Positions 43,504 to 52,763 of a stretch of 64,000 nt of DNA are shown piece by piece. Numbering within the stretch: the first letter of the stretch is position 1; every line of letters begins with the position of its first letter. The position numbers and the translations under genes were made by a program. The notes beneath the pieces were generated by a model that did not search any database, was not told the DNA's origin, and was given only the letters and a program-made list of their open reading frames with translations. Source of the stretch: Phycisphaerales bacterium UBA7800 (GTDB lineage: Bacteria; Planctomycetota; Phycisphaerae; Phycisphaerales; Phycisphaeraceae); the NCBI GenBank assembly GCA_002480565.1, contig DLCK01000019.1:45345-109344 (forward strand). The letters are read 5' to 3'.

Positions 43504-44391
43504 ATGCCCCAGATCACCAACTATGTTTCACCTACCGAGTGTCTGTTTCTCATCCAGAATGCCAAGGAAGAGGACATGGGGCACAAAGGTCTGGACCTCA
43601 CCAGCCAGACATTCATCGAAGCCGACCGCCAAGGCAAAGCTACCTTCCGCGCCCGCAAAGAGGGGAAACTCGCTGGAGCCGCCCTGCTCCAATGGATCGC
43701 CCGTATTTATGATCCATCGTTAGAAGTCGAAGAACACATGGCTGATGGCGATAACCTCACTACCGGATGTGATATTGCCACCGTCACCGGCCCATTGCAA
43801 AGTATCCTGAGCTTTGAGCGAGTCGCACTTAATTTCATGACGCATTTATCAGGTATCGCGTCAATGACCTGGCAGTTCGTCCAACTCACCCAAGGCACCA
43901 AAGCTGGCATTTTCGACACCCGCAAAACCATCCCCGGCCTGCGATCGCTTGCTAAATACGCTGTGGTCTGCGGCGGTGGTCAAAACCATCGCATTGGCCT
44001 GTTTGATGCCATCCTCATCAAAGACAATCACATCGCACATATCCCACTTGAGCAATTAGGTGAGGCTCTGAAAGTCAGCTTTGCTGCAGCTCGACAATCT
44101 GAGAATCCGCCCAAGTTCATCGAAGTTGAGGTCGACAACCTTGAGCAACTCAAACGCGTCCTGGACTGTGGCGTGGATATGGTGCTACTGGACAACATGG
44201 ATAACGACACGCTCAAACAAGCAGTCGCCATCCGCGATGAACTTGCCCCCACCGTCCAACTCGAAGCCTCCGGCACGGTGAACCTCAGCACCGTGGCAGA
44301 CATCGCAAAAACCGGCGTCGACCGCATCTCCGTGGGCGCGATCACCCACTCAGCCCCGACACTGGATATCGGGCTGGACATCACAATGTAA
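43504..44391 (+). CDS. nadC: Nicotinate-nucleotide pyrophosphorylase (carboxylating)
   Basis: 295 residues. Quinolinate phosphoribosyltransferase signatures: FDTRKTIPGLRSLAKYAV, GGGQNHRIGLFDAILIKDNH, FIEVEVDNLEQL, LLDNMD and the closing LEASGTVNL ... DRISVGAITHS. It makes nicotinate mononucleotide from quinolinate in NAD synthesis. No nadA or nadB is nearby. Second gene of an ASCH-nadC-birA cluster. Confidence 0.95.
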   Translation: MPQITNYVSPTECLFLIQNAKEEDMGHKGLDLTSQTFIEADRQGKATFRARKEGKLAGAALLQWIARIYDPSLEVEEHMADGDNLTTGCDIATVTGPLQSILSFERVALNFMTHLSGIASMTWQFVQLTQGTKAGIFDTRKTIPGLRSLAKYAVVCGGGQNHRIGLFDAILIKDNHIAHIPLEQLGEALKVSFAAARQSENPPKFIEVEVDNLEQLKRVLDCGVDMVLLDNMDNDTLKQAVAIRDELAPTVQLEASGTVNLSTVADIAKTGVDRISVGAITHSAPTLDIGLDITM

Positions 44392-44444
44392 CCCACATGA
44401 ACACATTAAAGCCCGGGGACTTCAGACTCCGGGGTGCCTTGTAA

Positions 44445-45440
44445 ATGAAATCTGAACACCGAACCATGCCCAACGCCGCCCCCATAGATTGGCAAGTGTT
44501 AAACGCCCTGCTTCGTGCAAAAGGCCCAACCAATATCCAACACCTTGCTACGCAACTGCACAGTACCATTGACGACATTCGTGACTGCATCGCGCGATTG
44601 GAAGTCGATGGCTGCAAGTTTGATCATTCAATCCAAGGCTGCCAACTCATTGAAGCTGGCCTTGGGACATGGGGTGATTTTCTCAAACCCATCACATCAC
44701 TGACGCAGGTTTATCAGCAGACCGCCAGCACACAGGACGCACTTCGCCGACTCATCGAGCATCATGGCCGTCAGGCTGACAGTGCTGTCGTGGTGGCCGA
44801 CAGTCAATCTGCTGGTCGCGGTCGCATGGGACGCCAATGGCTCGCCCCCCCCGGAAGGTGCCTGTTATTCAGTCGTGCATGGGTTGGCAGTAATGCTGAT
44901 CCAATCCACACCATCAACCGACTGACATTCAGTACGGCTGTGGCAATGGCGATGGGTATTGAATCGGTCACGAATTTGAACGTCAGTATCAAATGGCCCA
45001 ATGACCTGCTCATTGATGGGAAAAAACTGGCAGGCATCCTGGTCGAAACCATGACGCTACCCAACGGTCAACTTGCTGCGATGATCGGCGTGGGGATCAA
45101 TGTCAATCTCAATCAAGCTGACCTTCAAACCATGCCCGCGGAAGTTCAAGACATTCCTATGAGTCTGTTATTACACAATCAAACTGTGGATCGCCTGCTG
45201 GTGTTGTATTCGGTTTTGGATGCGTTAAACAGTGCCTTAAGTGAAACCGACACTGAAAAAATTCTGACACAGTGGCGTAAACGCAGTATGCTCATGGGAA
45301 CCCATATCAGTATCCAACACAATGCCAAAACCTACACCGGCACTGTCGCTGATCTGGACCTTGCCGACGGCCTGATCCTCCGCACGGATCACGGATCGTT
45401 GGTGCATCTGCCAGCAGTCTCATCGACGATTGTGACTTAA
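44445..45440 (+). CDS. birA: Biotin--[acetyl-CoA-carboxylase] ligase, bifunctional type
   Basis: 331 residues. The N-terminal ~65 residues form a winged helix (VLNALLRAKGPTNIQHLATQ, DDIRDCIARLEVDGC), which suggests that it also acts as the biotin repressor. The catalytic domain has the glycine-rich loop SAGRGRMGRQW, VSIKWPNDLLIDGKKLAGIL, and VGINVNL. A C-terminal SH3-like domain follows. It activates biotin to biotinyl-AMP and loads it on carboxyl carrier protein. ATG 44445 and ATG 44466 are both possible starts. Confidence 0.93.
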   Translation: MKSEHRTMPNAAPIDWQVLNALLRAKGPTNIQHLATQLHSTIDDIRDCIARLEVDGCKFDHSIQGCQLIEAGLGTWGDFLKPITSLTQVYQQTASTQDALRRLIEHHGRQADSAVVVADSQSAGRGRMGRQWLAPPGRCLLFSRAWVGSNADPIHTINRLTFSTAVAMAMGIESVTNLNVSIKWPNDLLIDGKKLAGILVETMTLPNGQLAAMIGVGINVNLNQADLQTMPAEVQDIPMSLLLHNQTVDRLLVLYSVLDALNSALSETDTEKILTQWRKRSMLMGTHISIQHNAKTYTGTVADLDLADGLILRTDHGSLVHLPAVSSTIVT

Positions 45441-45653
45441 GACCATTTATGGTTGGTCCACTACTTCTAAAATCAAAAACTATTTCACACTCAAGCCAAG
45501 TCAGAAGTTTCGCGAAGACTGGGATACGCACAAAAATAGGCAAGCGCAAGAATCCCACGCTTGGCAGAGCTTCAGTATTGGGCTTGATGGGATAGCATTA
45601 TCTGTCTGGTTTTACACAAGGCCTCTGTTGTAAAAACCAACCCAATTAGATAT

Positions 45654-46817
45654 TCACCCCTTGGCCAACGCCACGAGTAAATCCAAACCCTCAGTGAGCA
45701 TATCGGTGTCGCAGGCGTAGCTGATTCTAAAGTGCGTATCGCGGTTGGAAAAGACATTGCCGGGAATGATGAGCATGCCTTTGTCGATCGCGCGTTCGAC
45801 AAATTGCGATGCGGTGATGCCCAGATGTTCGGGGACTTTCGGAAAGGCATAGAACGCGCCACCGGGGGTGGTTAATTCAAAATGTCCACTGAGTTTTTCG
45901 ACCACCAGATCGCGTTTTTTCTCATACGCATCAATGTGGGTCTGCATATCGGTATCCAACGCCGCCACACCTGCCACCTGCACCATGGAGGGAGCGCAGA
46001 CGAAAGAGTATTGCTGGAGCTTGGTCATCTGCTCGATGATCGCCTTGGGGCCGACGGCATAGCCCAATCGCCATCCGGTCATGCCATAGGTCTTGGAATA
46101 ACCGCGCAGGAGGATCAAATTCTGCGAATAGTCCGTAGGCGATGGGCAACGCTTTTTGTCACTGCCTGCTGGACGTTGGATTTTTTCGTAGCAGAACTCG
46201 TCATAGATTTCGTCGGAGAGGATCAGCAGGTTGTGTTTCTCTGCCAAGGCAACCACGTCCTTACAGGTCTGATCCGTGGCCACCACACCGGTGGGATTGC
46301 TGGGTGTGTTAAAGAGGATGAGTTTGGTTTTGTCTGTGATGTAAGGTTCAAGCTTATCCGCTGAAATCTGAAAGTCCGGGTAGGTGTCCACATAGACAGC
46401 TGTCGCGCCGGTAAGGGTGACCAGGTGCTTGTACATGACAAAATACGGATCGGGGATGAGCACTTCGTCGCCGGGGCCGACTGTGGTCATCAGCGCAAGC
46501 ATGAGTCCGCCAGAGACACCGGAGGTGACCAGTGAGCCGGCTGCATCAAAATCCCAGTTGGGCAGTTCCGCTTTGAGATGTGTGCCAATGCGTTGCTGGA
46601 GTTGCGACAAGCCCTGCGTGACGGTGTAGCGGTTATGCCCCTGCTCGATGGCTGTGATGGCTGCCTGCTTGATGGTGTCCGGCACATCAAAGTCCGGCTG
46701 ACCAATGGAAAGGTTAATCGGATTCTTGAGCTTGGCAGCAAGATCAAACACCTTACGGATACCCGAAGCATCAATGGCACGAAGTTTATCAGTGATGAAA
46801 TGATTGGGGTCAAACAT
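45654..46817 (-). CDS. PLP-dependent aminotransferase, class I/II
   Basis: 387 residues from ATG 46817 (MFDPNHFITDKL); the frame extends to 46865 through a repeat. Fold-type I signs: INLSIGQPDFDVPDTI, NTPSNPTGVV, LSDEIYDEFCYE with the cofactor-binding Asp and Tyr, and the lysine in LRGYSKTYGMTGWRLGY that forms the Schiff base. Similar to aspartate/aromatic aminotransferases of the AspC/MalY-like subgroup. Exact substrate is not clear from sequence. Confidence 0.92.
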   Translation of the reverse strand: MFDPNHFITDKLRAIDASGIRKVFDLAAKLKNPINLSIGQPDFDVPDTIKQAAITAIEQGHNRYTVTQGLSQLQQRIGTHLKAELPNWDFDAAGSLVTSGVSGGLMLALMTTVGPGDEVLIPDPYFVMYKHLVTLTGATAVYVDTYPDFQISADKLEPYITDKTKLILFNTPSNPTGVVATDQTCKDVVALAEKHNLLILSDEIYDEFCYEKIQRPAGSDKKRCPSPTDYSQNLILLRGYSKTYGMTGWRLGYAVGPKAIIEQMTKLQQYSFVCAPSMVQVAGVAALDTDMQTHIDAYEKKRDLVVEKLSGHFELTTPGGAFYAFPKVPEHLGITASQFVERAIDKGMLIIPGNVFSNRDTHFRISYACDTDMLTEGLDLLVALAKG

Positions 46818-46841
46818 GGGGAAACCTTTGGTTTCAGAGTT

Positions 46842-46992
46842 AGGGATTAGGGATTGGGGCAGCATACACAGATTGGAATGTAATATGCATTATAGACGAA
46901 TTTCAAACGGTCATTGAAGTAGCCAGATTAGCGATAAGAACGGGAATGTCATTCTCCCCTACTCGCTAATCACTGTTCCCTGCTCCCTAAAA
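46842..46992. repeat. GATTAGGGA / TCGCTAATCACT inverted repeat
   Basis: AGTTAGGGATTAGGGATTGG at 46844-46863 and CTCGCTAATCACTGTTCCCT at 46966-46985 lie in inverse orientation about 100 bases apart. Same family as 52602 and 54484. Confidence 0.6.
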
Positions 46993-47003
46993 TAAAAATG
47001 ACA

Positions 47004-47036
47004 AAACAAGCTGACCCGCGAAGAGTCAGCTTGTTT
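47004..47036 (-). terminator. Intrinsic terminator of the small basic protein operon
   Basis: AAACAAGCTGAC and GTCAGCTTGTTT form a 12-bp stem with a 9-nt loop; on the minus strand a T-rich stretch (TTGTCATTTTTATTTT) follows. Confidence 0.8.
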
Positions 47037-47074
47037 GAATTGTCATATCATTTGGATCACTGCGTTAAGCGAGC

Positions 47075-47278
47075 TTACTTGGCAGCTGCAGCAGGCTTCT
47101 TGCTCTTGGCGCCGGTGATCAGCTTGCGGTTGCCTACTTTGGGCAGACCGGTGGGTGTGCTACCGTCCATATCAAACTTGCCCTGCTCTGAGAGCTTGGC
47201 GATACGTTCGGTACGGGTGAGGACGTTACGGTGCTTGGCAAGCCCGCTACCACTTTTGAGACTGTTGTCGATACTCAT
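47075..47278 (-). CDS. Small basic protein, planctomycete/verrucomicrobial type
   Basis: 67 residues, pI clearly basic. MSIDNSLKSGSGLAKHRNVL, TRTERIAKL, and TGLPKVGNRKLITG followed by a K/A-rich tail match the short protein family known as small basic protein (TIGR04137-type), which is restricted to the PVC group. Function is not established; ribosome association has been suggested. It is the second gene behind the SPOR-like protein (40 bases apart) and has its own strong terminator. It serves here as a lineage marker. Confidence 0.85.
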   Translation of the reverse strand: MSIDNSLKSGSGLAKHRNVLTRTERIAKLSEQGKFDMDGSTPTGLPKVGNRKLITGAKSKKPAAAAK

Positions 47279-47317
47279 GTCTATCGTTCCGTTCTGCTTA
47301 TCGAACCCTTCAGCCGA

Positions 47318-48064
47318 TTACTTGCTGGGGCCATCGTATCTTTCAGGATACATGTCGCTTAAATCGCCAGCTCCCCTTTTGGAGTCCTGCCACAGTCGAC
47401 CGAGGCGTCGGAGTAATTGTTTGTACTCACGGGCTCGTTGACTGTCGAGATCACTGGCGAGGAAGCCCTCCAGGGCCACCACTTTGAATCGATTATTATT
47501 AACGAAAATCGCCGCGGCATCAACCCCATGTTGCCCTAAAAATTCAACAAGCTCCCCGGCTTCCTTGGGTGGATAGTGAACAAGCACGAAATAATTGAAG
47601 CCAGCAACGTATTTCCCAGGGGTTACTGCAACCGGCCCCGACTTCTCTTTTCCGTCTCCAACCGTTTTAGAATCAACACCTTGCAATGTTTTCTCAGTAG
47701 CGCCATTACTACCATTGGCAATCAATGCAGACCGATTGTACATCTCCTGCTTGGACTCCCGTTCCTGGCGGACAAGGGTCAAACGATCTTTATCGCCACG
47801 GGTATATCCAACCCAATACACCATCGCAAGCAAGCCCACGAGGATGAATCCGGCCAGCACCGCATACCCTTTGGGGATACGCAATACCAACGGGCCACTG
47901 CTGGTTGGCTCGAACACCGCAGGCTGTGACTCGGCGACAACGGGCTGGGTTGCCGGCGAATCCTCATCGTCTGCATGTGCCTCAGGATGTGCTCCAGAAC
48001 GCTCACGTTGATCGCGTCCTGAACGCATCACTTCAAATGGCGCTATTCGGTCTTTTCGACTCAT
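47318..48064 (-). CDS. Single-pass membrane protein with SPOR-like periplasmic domain
   Basis: 248 residues. The first 65 are charged and disordered, then LRIPKGYAVLAGFILVGLLAM-like membrane segment (about 66-85), a linker, and a C-terminal domain from ~145 (YVAGFNYFVLVHYPPKEAGE, GVDAAAIFVNNNRFKVVALEGF). The latter has the beta-alpha-beta pattern with paired V/Y positions of SPOR domains, which bind denuded peptidoglycan. The match is by pattern only. It is transcribed before the small basic protein gene. Confidence 0.6.
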   Translation of the reverse strand: MSRKDRIAPFEVMRSGRDQRERSGAHPEAHADDEDSPATQPVVAESQPAVFEPTSSGPLVLRIPKGYAVLAGFILVGLLAMVYWVGYTRGDKDRLTLVRQERESKQEMYNRSALIANGSNGATEKTLQGVDSKTVGDGKEKSGPVAVTPGKYVAGFNYFVLVHYPPKEAGELVEFLGQHGVDAAAIFVNNNRFKVVALEGFLASDLDSQRAREYKQLLRRLGRLWQDSKRGAGDLSDMYPERYDGPSK

Positions 48065-48155
48065 CGGAATCTCGTCCCATCTTTCCCGCCGGACCCTCTA
48101 CCCTCTAACGTCGATTTCGCATTCCAGCGATCAGTTCCTATCATAAGCACTAATC

Positions 48156-49301
48156 ATGGATTCAGCACTAAAAAATATCCGCCAAAAGGTTGAAAACCAG
48201 ATTCGTCTCTCTGCAGAGGATGGCTTGACGCTACTGACCACACCCGACATCTGGACGGTGTGCGAGTTGGCAGACATGGTCAAACAACGCCTGCACGGTG
48301 ATCTGGTTTACTACAACATTAACCGTCATCTGAACTACACCAATCTCTGTGCGCTGTCGTGCAAGTTCTGTGCGTTCTATCGCAAGAAGGGACAGGACGG
48401 TGCTTATGAGTACTCCGTAGAGCAGATAGTCGAAGAAGCAAAGAAGGCTGCCGACGCCGGCGCCACCGAGATGCATATCGTCGGTGGCCTGCATCCATGG
48501 CTGCCCTTTAGCTACTACACCGACATGCTCAGCGCGATCCGAGAGGCTGCGCCCAAACTGCACATCAAAGCATTCACCGCAGTAGAGATCGTCCACCTTG
48601 CTCGGATCAGTAAACGCCCCAATGATCTGCGTGCAGTGATGAGTGATCTCAAAGATGCAGGACTTGGCTCACTTCCTGGAGGTGGTGCCGAGGTCTTTGA
48701 TGACCGTGTGCATGACGAAGCATTCAAAGGCAAGATCCGATCAGACAAGTGGATCGAAGTCCACGAAGTCGCCCATGAACTTGGCATCATGAGTAACGCA
48801 ACGATTCTCTATGGCCACATTGAATCACTCCAAGACCGCGTCCATCACCTGTGCATGCTTCGTGAAGCGCAGGACAAGGCAATTGCTGACAACCTGCCAG
48901 GGCGATTCCAAACGGTCATCCCCCTGCCGTTCATCCCCGATGATTCGGAACTCCAACACCTGCCCGGCCCATCAGGATTGGAAAACCTCAAGATGCTGGC
49001 AGTCAGTCGCCTGATGCTTGATAACTTCGCGCATGTCAAAGCGTTCTGGATCATGCAAACCCTGGAACTGAGCCAACTGGCATTACACGCTGGCGTTGAT
49101 GACCTTGATGGCACGGTCGTCTGGTACGACATCACCCATGTCGGTGGTGAGAACACGCACCAGGAAATCGGTGTCAATGAGTTACGCACAGCTGCCCGAG
49201 ATGCTGGTCAGGTTCCAATCGAACGTGACACGATCTATCGTCGCGTGATCCGTGATGGCGCCAAGTGGCAAGTGCAGGAAACACAAAAAGCAACCGTCTA
49301 A
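48156..49301 (+). CDS. mqnE: Aminodeoxyfutalosine synthase (radical SAM)
   Basis: 381 residues. The radical SAM cluster motif is C65-A-L-S-C69-K-F-C72, followed by AFYRKKG. GGLHPWLPFSYY and SLPGGGAEVFDDRV are typical of MqnE rather than MqnC or CofH. It joins SAM-derived adenosyl radical with the enolpyruvyl benzoate in the futalosine pathway to menaquinone. Presence shows menaquinone synthesis without the classical men genes. The gene ends 16 bases before a ~100-bp palindrome. Confidence 0.92.
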   Translation: MDSALKNIRQKVENQIRLSAEDGLTLLTTPDIWTVCELADMVKQRLHGDLVYYNINRHLNYTNLCALSCKFCAFYRKKGQDGAYEYSVEQIVEEAKKAADAGATEMHIVGGLHPWLPFSYYTDMLSAIREAAPKLHIKAFTAVEIVHLARISKRPNDLRAVMSDLKDAGLGSLPGGGAEVFDDRVHDEAFKGKIRSDKWIEVHEVAHELGIMSNATILYGHIESLQDRVHHLCMLREAQDKAIADNLPGRFQTVIPLPFIPDDSELQHLPGPSGLENLKMLAVSRLMLDNFAHVKAFWIMQTLELSQLALHAGVDDLDGTVVWYDITHVGGENTHQEIGVNELRTAARDAGQVPIERDTIYRRVIRDGAKWQVQETQKATV

Positions 49302-49317
49302 ATCTCAACACACCACG

Positions 49318-49418
49318 CAAGCCGCCAGATGAAGACCGAAGGGATGAATCTGACGGGTGTCTTCAAATTTAGATGTTAAACGCATCCGTCAGATTCACTT
49401 CGTTCATCTGGCGGCTTG
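49318..49418. repeat. AAGCCGCCAGATGA palindrome, copy 2
   Basis: Outer arms CAAGCCGCCAGATGAA and TTCATCTGGCGGCTTG, inner arms GAATCTGACGG and CCGTCAGATTC; same plan and length as the element at 17671. It may also terminate mqnE transcription, though no T-run follows. Confidence 0.85.
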
Positions 49419-49453
49419 TGTTCGAACTTCAAAAAATTATTGATACATGGACA

Positions 49454-50335
49454 TCACTCGTCCATGTACTTCTTTTTCTCATAGCGATGTGGATCAAAGA
49501 CATCGTCTTCACCACCGGATTGTGATGTGGGGGGCACATTGTTTTCCCGACTTCCGGGGCCACTTCCGGGGGTTCCGGGGTGTTGGTTGAACATTTCATG
49601 CATGCGGTTTTGCATGTCGTTCATGCCCTGCTGCACCTGTTCACCAAACGCGAGCATCCGGGCGTGGGCATAGCCTTTGAGTGCCTGCATGAAAATAAAT
49701 GCTGCCATAATGACCATCCAGAAACTCTGGAGTTTAAAGAGTCCCAAGACGATCAATCCGATTGCTGCGATCATGCCGATGGTCGCCACAAATTGCAGAC
49801 TCTTGCGATAGCCCACAAAGAACCAGAGAATTGACTGGACAATCTGCCCGCCGTCCAAGGGATAAATCGGGAACAGGTTAAACACCAACAGTACGCCATT
49901 GACGAGCATCAGGTGATAGACCACCTTCATCACCACTGGGACGGACTCTCCGGGCTGTACTTGATAGTTGCTGGCCAGTAATTGCCAGACGACAAAAAGG
50001 ACAGGCACCAAAACCACATTCACCAACGGGCCAGCAACCACCGACCACAACACCGCACCGGGTCTTTGTGGCGGCTGAACATAGGCCACACCCCCAAGTG
50101 GGAAAAGCACGATGGTATCCGCCTTGCCTTTGACTGAACGACATGCCAGCGCGTGCCCGAACTCATGCATGAGTACGATCAGAAACAGACCGACATACTC
50201 GGCAACAAACACGATGGGTTGCTCGCCGGATATCTGAAAAAAGAAAAACGCTGCCAGCAGCCACGTCCAATGCAGATACGCGGTGATGCCGAAAAGCGAA
50301 AAGAGTCGGAAACTTCCTTGGGGGCTTGGTAACAT
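49454..50335 (-). CDS. Site-2 protease family membrane metalloprotease
   Basis: 293 residues with at least five hydrophobic segments. The zinc motif is H57-E58-F-G-H61 in LMHEFGHALACR, and the second metal site is LDGG in PIYPLDGGQIVQSIL. This is the M50 family (SpoIVFB-like subgroup, with N-terminal TM before the HExxH). The C-terminal 60 residues are polar and Gly/Pro-rich (HPGTPGSGPGSRENN). It probably cleaves a membrane protein such as an anti-sigma factor. No such target is adjacent. Divergent from the SDR gene. Confidence 0.9.
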   Translation of the reverse strand: MLPSPQGSFRLFSLFGITAYLHWTWLLAAFFFFQISGEQPIVFVAEYVGLFLIVLMHEFGHALACRSVKGKADTIVLFPLGGVAYVQPPQRPGAVLWSVVAGPLVNVVLVPVLFVVWQLLASNYQVQPGESVPVVMKVVYHLMLVNGVLLVFNLFPIYPLDGGQIVQSILWFFVGYRKSLQFVATIGMIAAIGLIVLGLFKLQSFWMVIMAAFIFMQALKGYAHARMLAFGEQVQQGMNDMQNRMHEMFNQHPGTPGSGPGSRENNVPPTSQSGGEDDVFDPHRYEKKKYMDE

Positions 50336-50402
50336 GGTTAAGAGTATATGTCAGAATTCAGGTCAACGTGAAGTGCCGAACATTCGCCAGAAGGAATCAG
50401 AC

Positions 50403-51113
50403 ATGCCACACCAACCATCGCAAACTGCCATCGTCACCGGCGCCGGCAGTGGGATCGGCCGGAGTCTTGCCAATCAACTCAGTCAATTGGGTTACCACGT
50501 CGTACTCGTGGGGCGCACGGAAGAGACCTTGGAGCAGACGTCCCAATTACTCGAAGGCCCCTTTAGCATCCATGTCGCAGACATTGCCGACGCAGCGGCT
50601 TGCCGGGAGTTGGTAGCCAAGGTGTCAGAAAAACTGGGTCGGATTGATGTCTTGGCAAACGTGGCAGGCTTTGCACCAAGTCTTCAAATCGAGCAGGTCA
50701 CCGCTGAACTCTGGCAGCAAACCATCGACACGAATCTGAGCAGTGTGGTCAATCTCACCGCGGCCTGCTGGCCCGTCTTTGAAAAACAGAAGTCCGGCTT
50801 TGTTGGCAACATCTCATCCATGGCGAGCATCGACCCGTTCCCCGGATTCTCGATTTATGCAGCAGCCAAGGCAGGTGTGAATCTGTTCACACTCGTCACC
50901 GGTCGTGAAGGTGCCCCCATCGGCGTCCGCGCCATGGCAGTCGCACCCGGAGCAGTCGAAACTGCCATGCTCCGAAATCTCTTTGATGAGTCGATGATCC
51001 CCGCAGAAGCAACGCTGTCCCCTGACGATGTGGCCAAGGTCATCGTCGATTGCCTGGAAAACAAACGAAGCTTCGAACCTGGACAGACTCTTGAACTGCC
51101 AAGTCCTGCTTGA
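50403..51113 (+). CDS. SDR family oxidoreductase
   Basis: 236 residues from ATG 50403, preceded by AGAAGGA; the frame upstream overlaps the divergent protease. Cofactor motif TGAGSGIG at 12-19, structural NVAG, and catalytic S-Y-K in ISSMASIDPF ... YAAAKAGV. Classical short-chain dehydrogenase. A basic residue after the second strand (GRTEETL) suggests NADPH. Substrate unknown. Confidence 0.92.
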   Translation: MPHQPSQTAIVTGAGSGIGRSLANQLSQLGYHVVLVGRTEETLEQTSQLLEGPFSIHVADIADAAACRELVAKVSEKLGRIDVLANVAGFAPSLQIEQVTAELWQQTIDTNLSSVVNLTAACWPVFEKQKSGFVGNISSMASIDPFPGFSIYAAAKAGVNLFTLVTGREGAPIGVRAMAVAPGAVETAMLRNLFDESMIPAEATLSPDDVAKVIVDCLENKRSFEPGQTLELPSPA

Positions 51114-51131
51114 GTTTATTTGTCAAAACCA

Positions 51132-52058
51132 TCACAGACTGAAGAACGACTCACCGTAGACCATCAAGCCGCCAAAGTGTCCGACGGCGCCGACGAGTCC
51201 GATGACCAAGAGCAGACAGACACGAAATAGACGACGGTCTTTGTTGCTAAGCAAATCCACCCACAACAACGCTGGACTGGCCAACGCACACCCCACGCCC
51301 AACCAGCGATGCAGACTCGGGGTCTGCGTGGTCAACTCAATGGCGTAACCCTGCTCGATGGCAAAGATCCATCCAGTGATCGCAGCAATAACGGCTCCGG
51401 CACTCCCCAGCAGCAGGCAAAACGTCACCGCAGAAGTCATGCCCGTGCGACGTTGCGTGAGGCTAAAAAGCTCAGCAAGACCTGCGGCCATGATTAAAGC
51501 GATTGGGAAATGCACTGCAATGGGATGAAGTCTGCCTATGAGATAGTAAAGCGGTGCCTTGGTTTTTTCAGGTTCAACATCAGCGTTGGACTGCTCTGAC
51601 GATTCAGCCATGCCTGTCATATTGCTTGACGGCTTGGCGGCAATGGCAAAGGCGCCGTTGGCAATCCAATCCGAGACGATCTTTTTTTCGTCATCAGGCA
51701 TCGGGCCGAATTTGGACTTGGCTGGCGGCATGTCATCAAAGTCGATCATCAAAAATAATTCCGAGTCATCCGGCTTGCCAGGGACGACCAGTGATGGTGT
51801 TTGAGCCATCCGCGCCAAGTCCATGACATAGCCGAAGTCCCCCTTGGGTCTTGCGTTCTCCGGGCCGTGACATTCACTGCAACGGTTCTGGAATATCTCG
51901 GTGACCTGCGAGAGCATACGGGCCTGGCTCACAGCCGCTTCGGTCGTTACCAGAGCATCGGTTGCCTGTGCAATTACGTCACTGCACAGGAAGCTCCCAA
52001 GCAATGTGCCCAACAGGACAGTCATGCAAACAATCCGTCGATTCATGCGTTGATACAT
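51132..52058 (-). CDS. Planctomycete-type cytochrome c with DUF2231-like membrane domain
   Basis: 308 residues from ATG 52058 (GAGGAA 10-11 bases upstream). After a signal peptide (about 5-30) comes the heme-binding CSECH in FQNRCSECHGPENARPKG, with the distal segment DFDDMPPAK supplying the methionine, as in planctomycete PSCyt1 domains. The C-terminal part has four hydrophobic helices (LHPIAVHFPIALIMAAGLAEL, FCLLLGSAGAVIAAITGW), like DUF2231 proteins. It probably passes electrons at the inner membrane. It is 50 bases downstream of bcp on the same strand. Confidence 0.85.
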   Translation of the reverse strand: MYQRMNRRIVCMTVLLGTLLGSFLCSDVIAQATDALVTTEAAVSQARMLSQVTEIFQNRCSECHGPENARPKGDFGYVMDLARMAQTPSLVVPGKPDDSELFLMIDFDDMPPAKSKFGPMPDDEKKIVSDWIANGAFAIAAKPSSNMTGMAESSEQSNADVEPEKTKAPLYYLIGRLHPIAVHFPIALIMAAGLAELFSLTQRRTGMTSAVTFCLLLGSAGAVIAAITGWIFAIEQGYAIELTTQTPSLHRWLGVGCALASPALLWVDLLSNKDRRLFRVCLLLVIGLVGAVGHFGGLMVYGESFFSL

Positions 52059-52107
52059 TCTATTTTGTGTTCCTCGGAATTGAAGCGGGTATCTGATGCT
52101 TGTTCGA

Positions 52108-52578
52108 TTAGTCACGAAGCTCCTTTAGCTTGGCTTCGACTTCACGGGCGTGTCCTTGCGGGGTCACACTTGGCCAGTGATACGCGATTTTGCCATCAGG
52201 ATCAATCAAAAAAGTTTGACGCATGATGCCCATTTTGGCCACACCGTCACGGACTTTTTCGCCCCAGACGCCGTAGGCTTTGATCATCTGCATGTCGGTA
52301 TCACTCAGCAGGTCAATGGACAGCTTGTATTTGACCATAAAATCCCGATGGCTTTGAGGGTCATCTGCACTAATCCCCAACACCTTGGCATTGGCGTGTT
52401 CAAGGTCTTTGAGTGCTTCGGAAAATTCACAGGCTTCAATGGTGCAGCCGGGCGTGTCATCCTTGGGATAGAAATACAGGACCAGCCAGTTGCCAGCCAG
52501 ATCGCCAAGTGAAATGGATTTTTCGTCCTGGTTGGGCAGACAGAAATTCGGGGCAGGTTGTCCAATGGTAAGGCTCAT
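52108..52578 (-). CDS. bcp: Thioredoxin-dependent peroxiredoxin (BCP/PrxQ type)
   Basis: 156 residues. Peroxidatic cysteine in DTPGCTIEACEF, where the second Cys five residues later is the resolving one of the alpha2-type PrxQ. FYPKDDTPGC and SVTPQGHAREV are conserved. It reduces hydroperoxides with thioredoxin. The gene starts with GGAACACC upstream and precedes the cytochrome gene. Confidence 0.94.
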   Translation of the reverse strand: MSLTIGQPAPNFCLPNQDEKSISLGDLAGNWLVLYFYPKDDTPGCTIEACEFSEALKDLEHANAKVLGISADDPQSHRDFMVKYKLSIDLLSDTDMQMIKAYGVWGEKVRDGVAKMGIMRQTFLIDPDGKIAYHWPSVTPQGHAREVEAKLKELRD

Positions 52579-52601
52579 GAGGTGTTCCTTTTAAAGACAG
52601 T

Positions 52602-52717
52602 GATTAGGAATTAGGGAGTCGTGATTAAGGTTGGATTCATGGGCACGATCGTGACAATTGGCGTATGTGATGTCAATGTCTTGCCCTGTTCGCTAATCCC
52701 TAATCACTAATCCCTGT
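52602..52717. repeat. GTGATTAGG / CCTAATCAC inverted repeat
   Basis: AGTGATTAGGAATTAGGGAG (52602-52621) is inverted as CTAATCCCTAATCACTAATC (52692-52711). It fills the space between bcp and lptF and may contain a promoter for either. Confidence 0.75.
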
Positions 52718-52763
52718 ATGACTGACTGGAAACATTGTACACGCCAACGTAATCTATTGGTCT

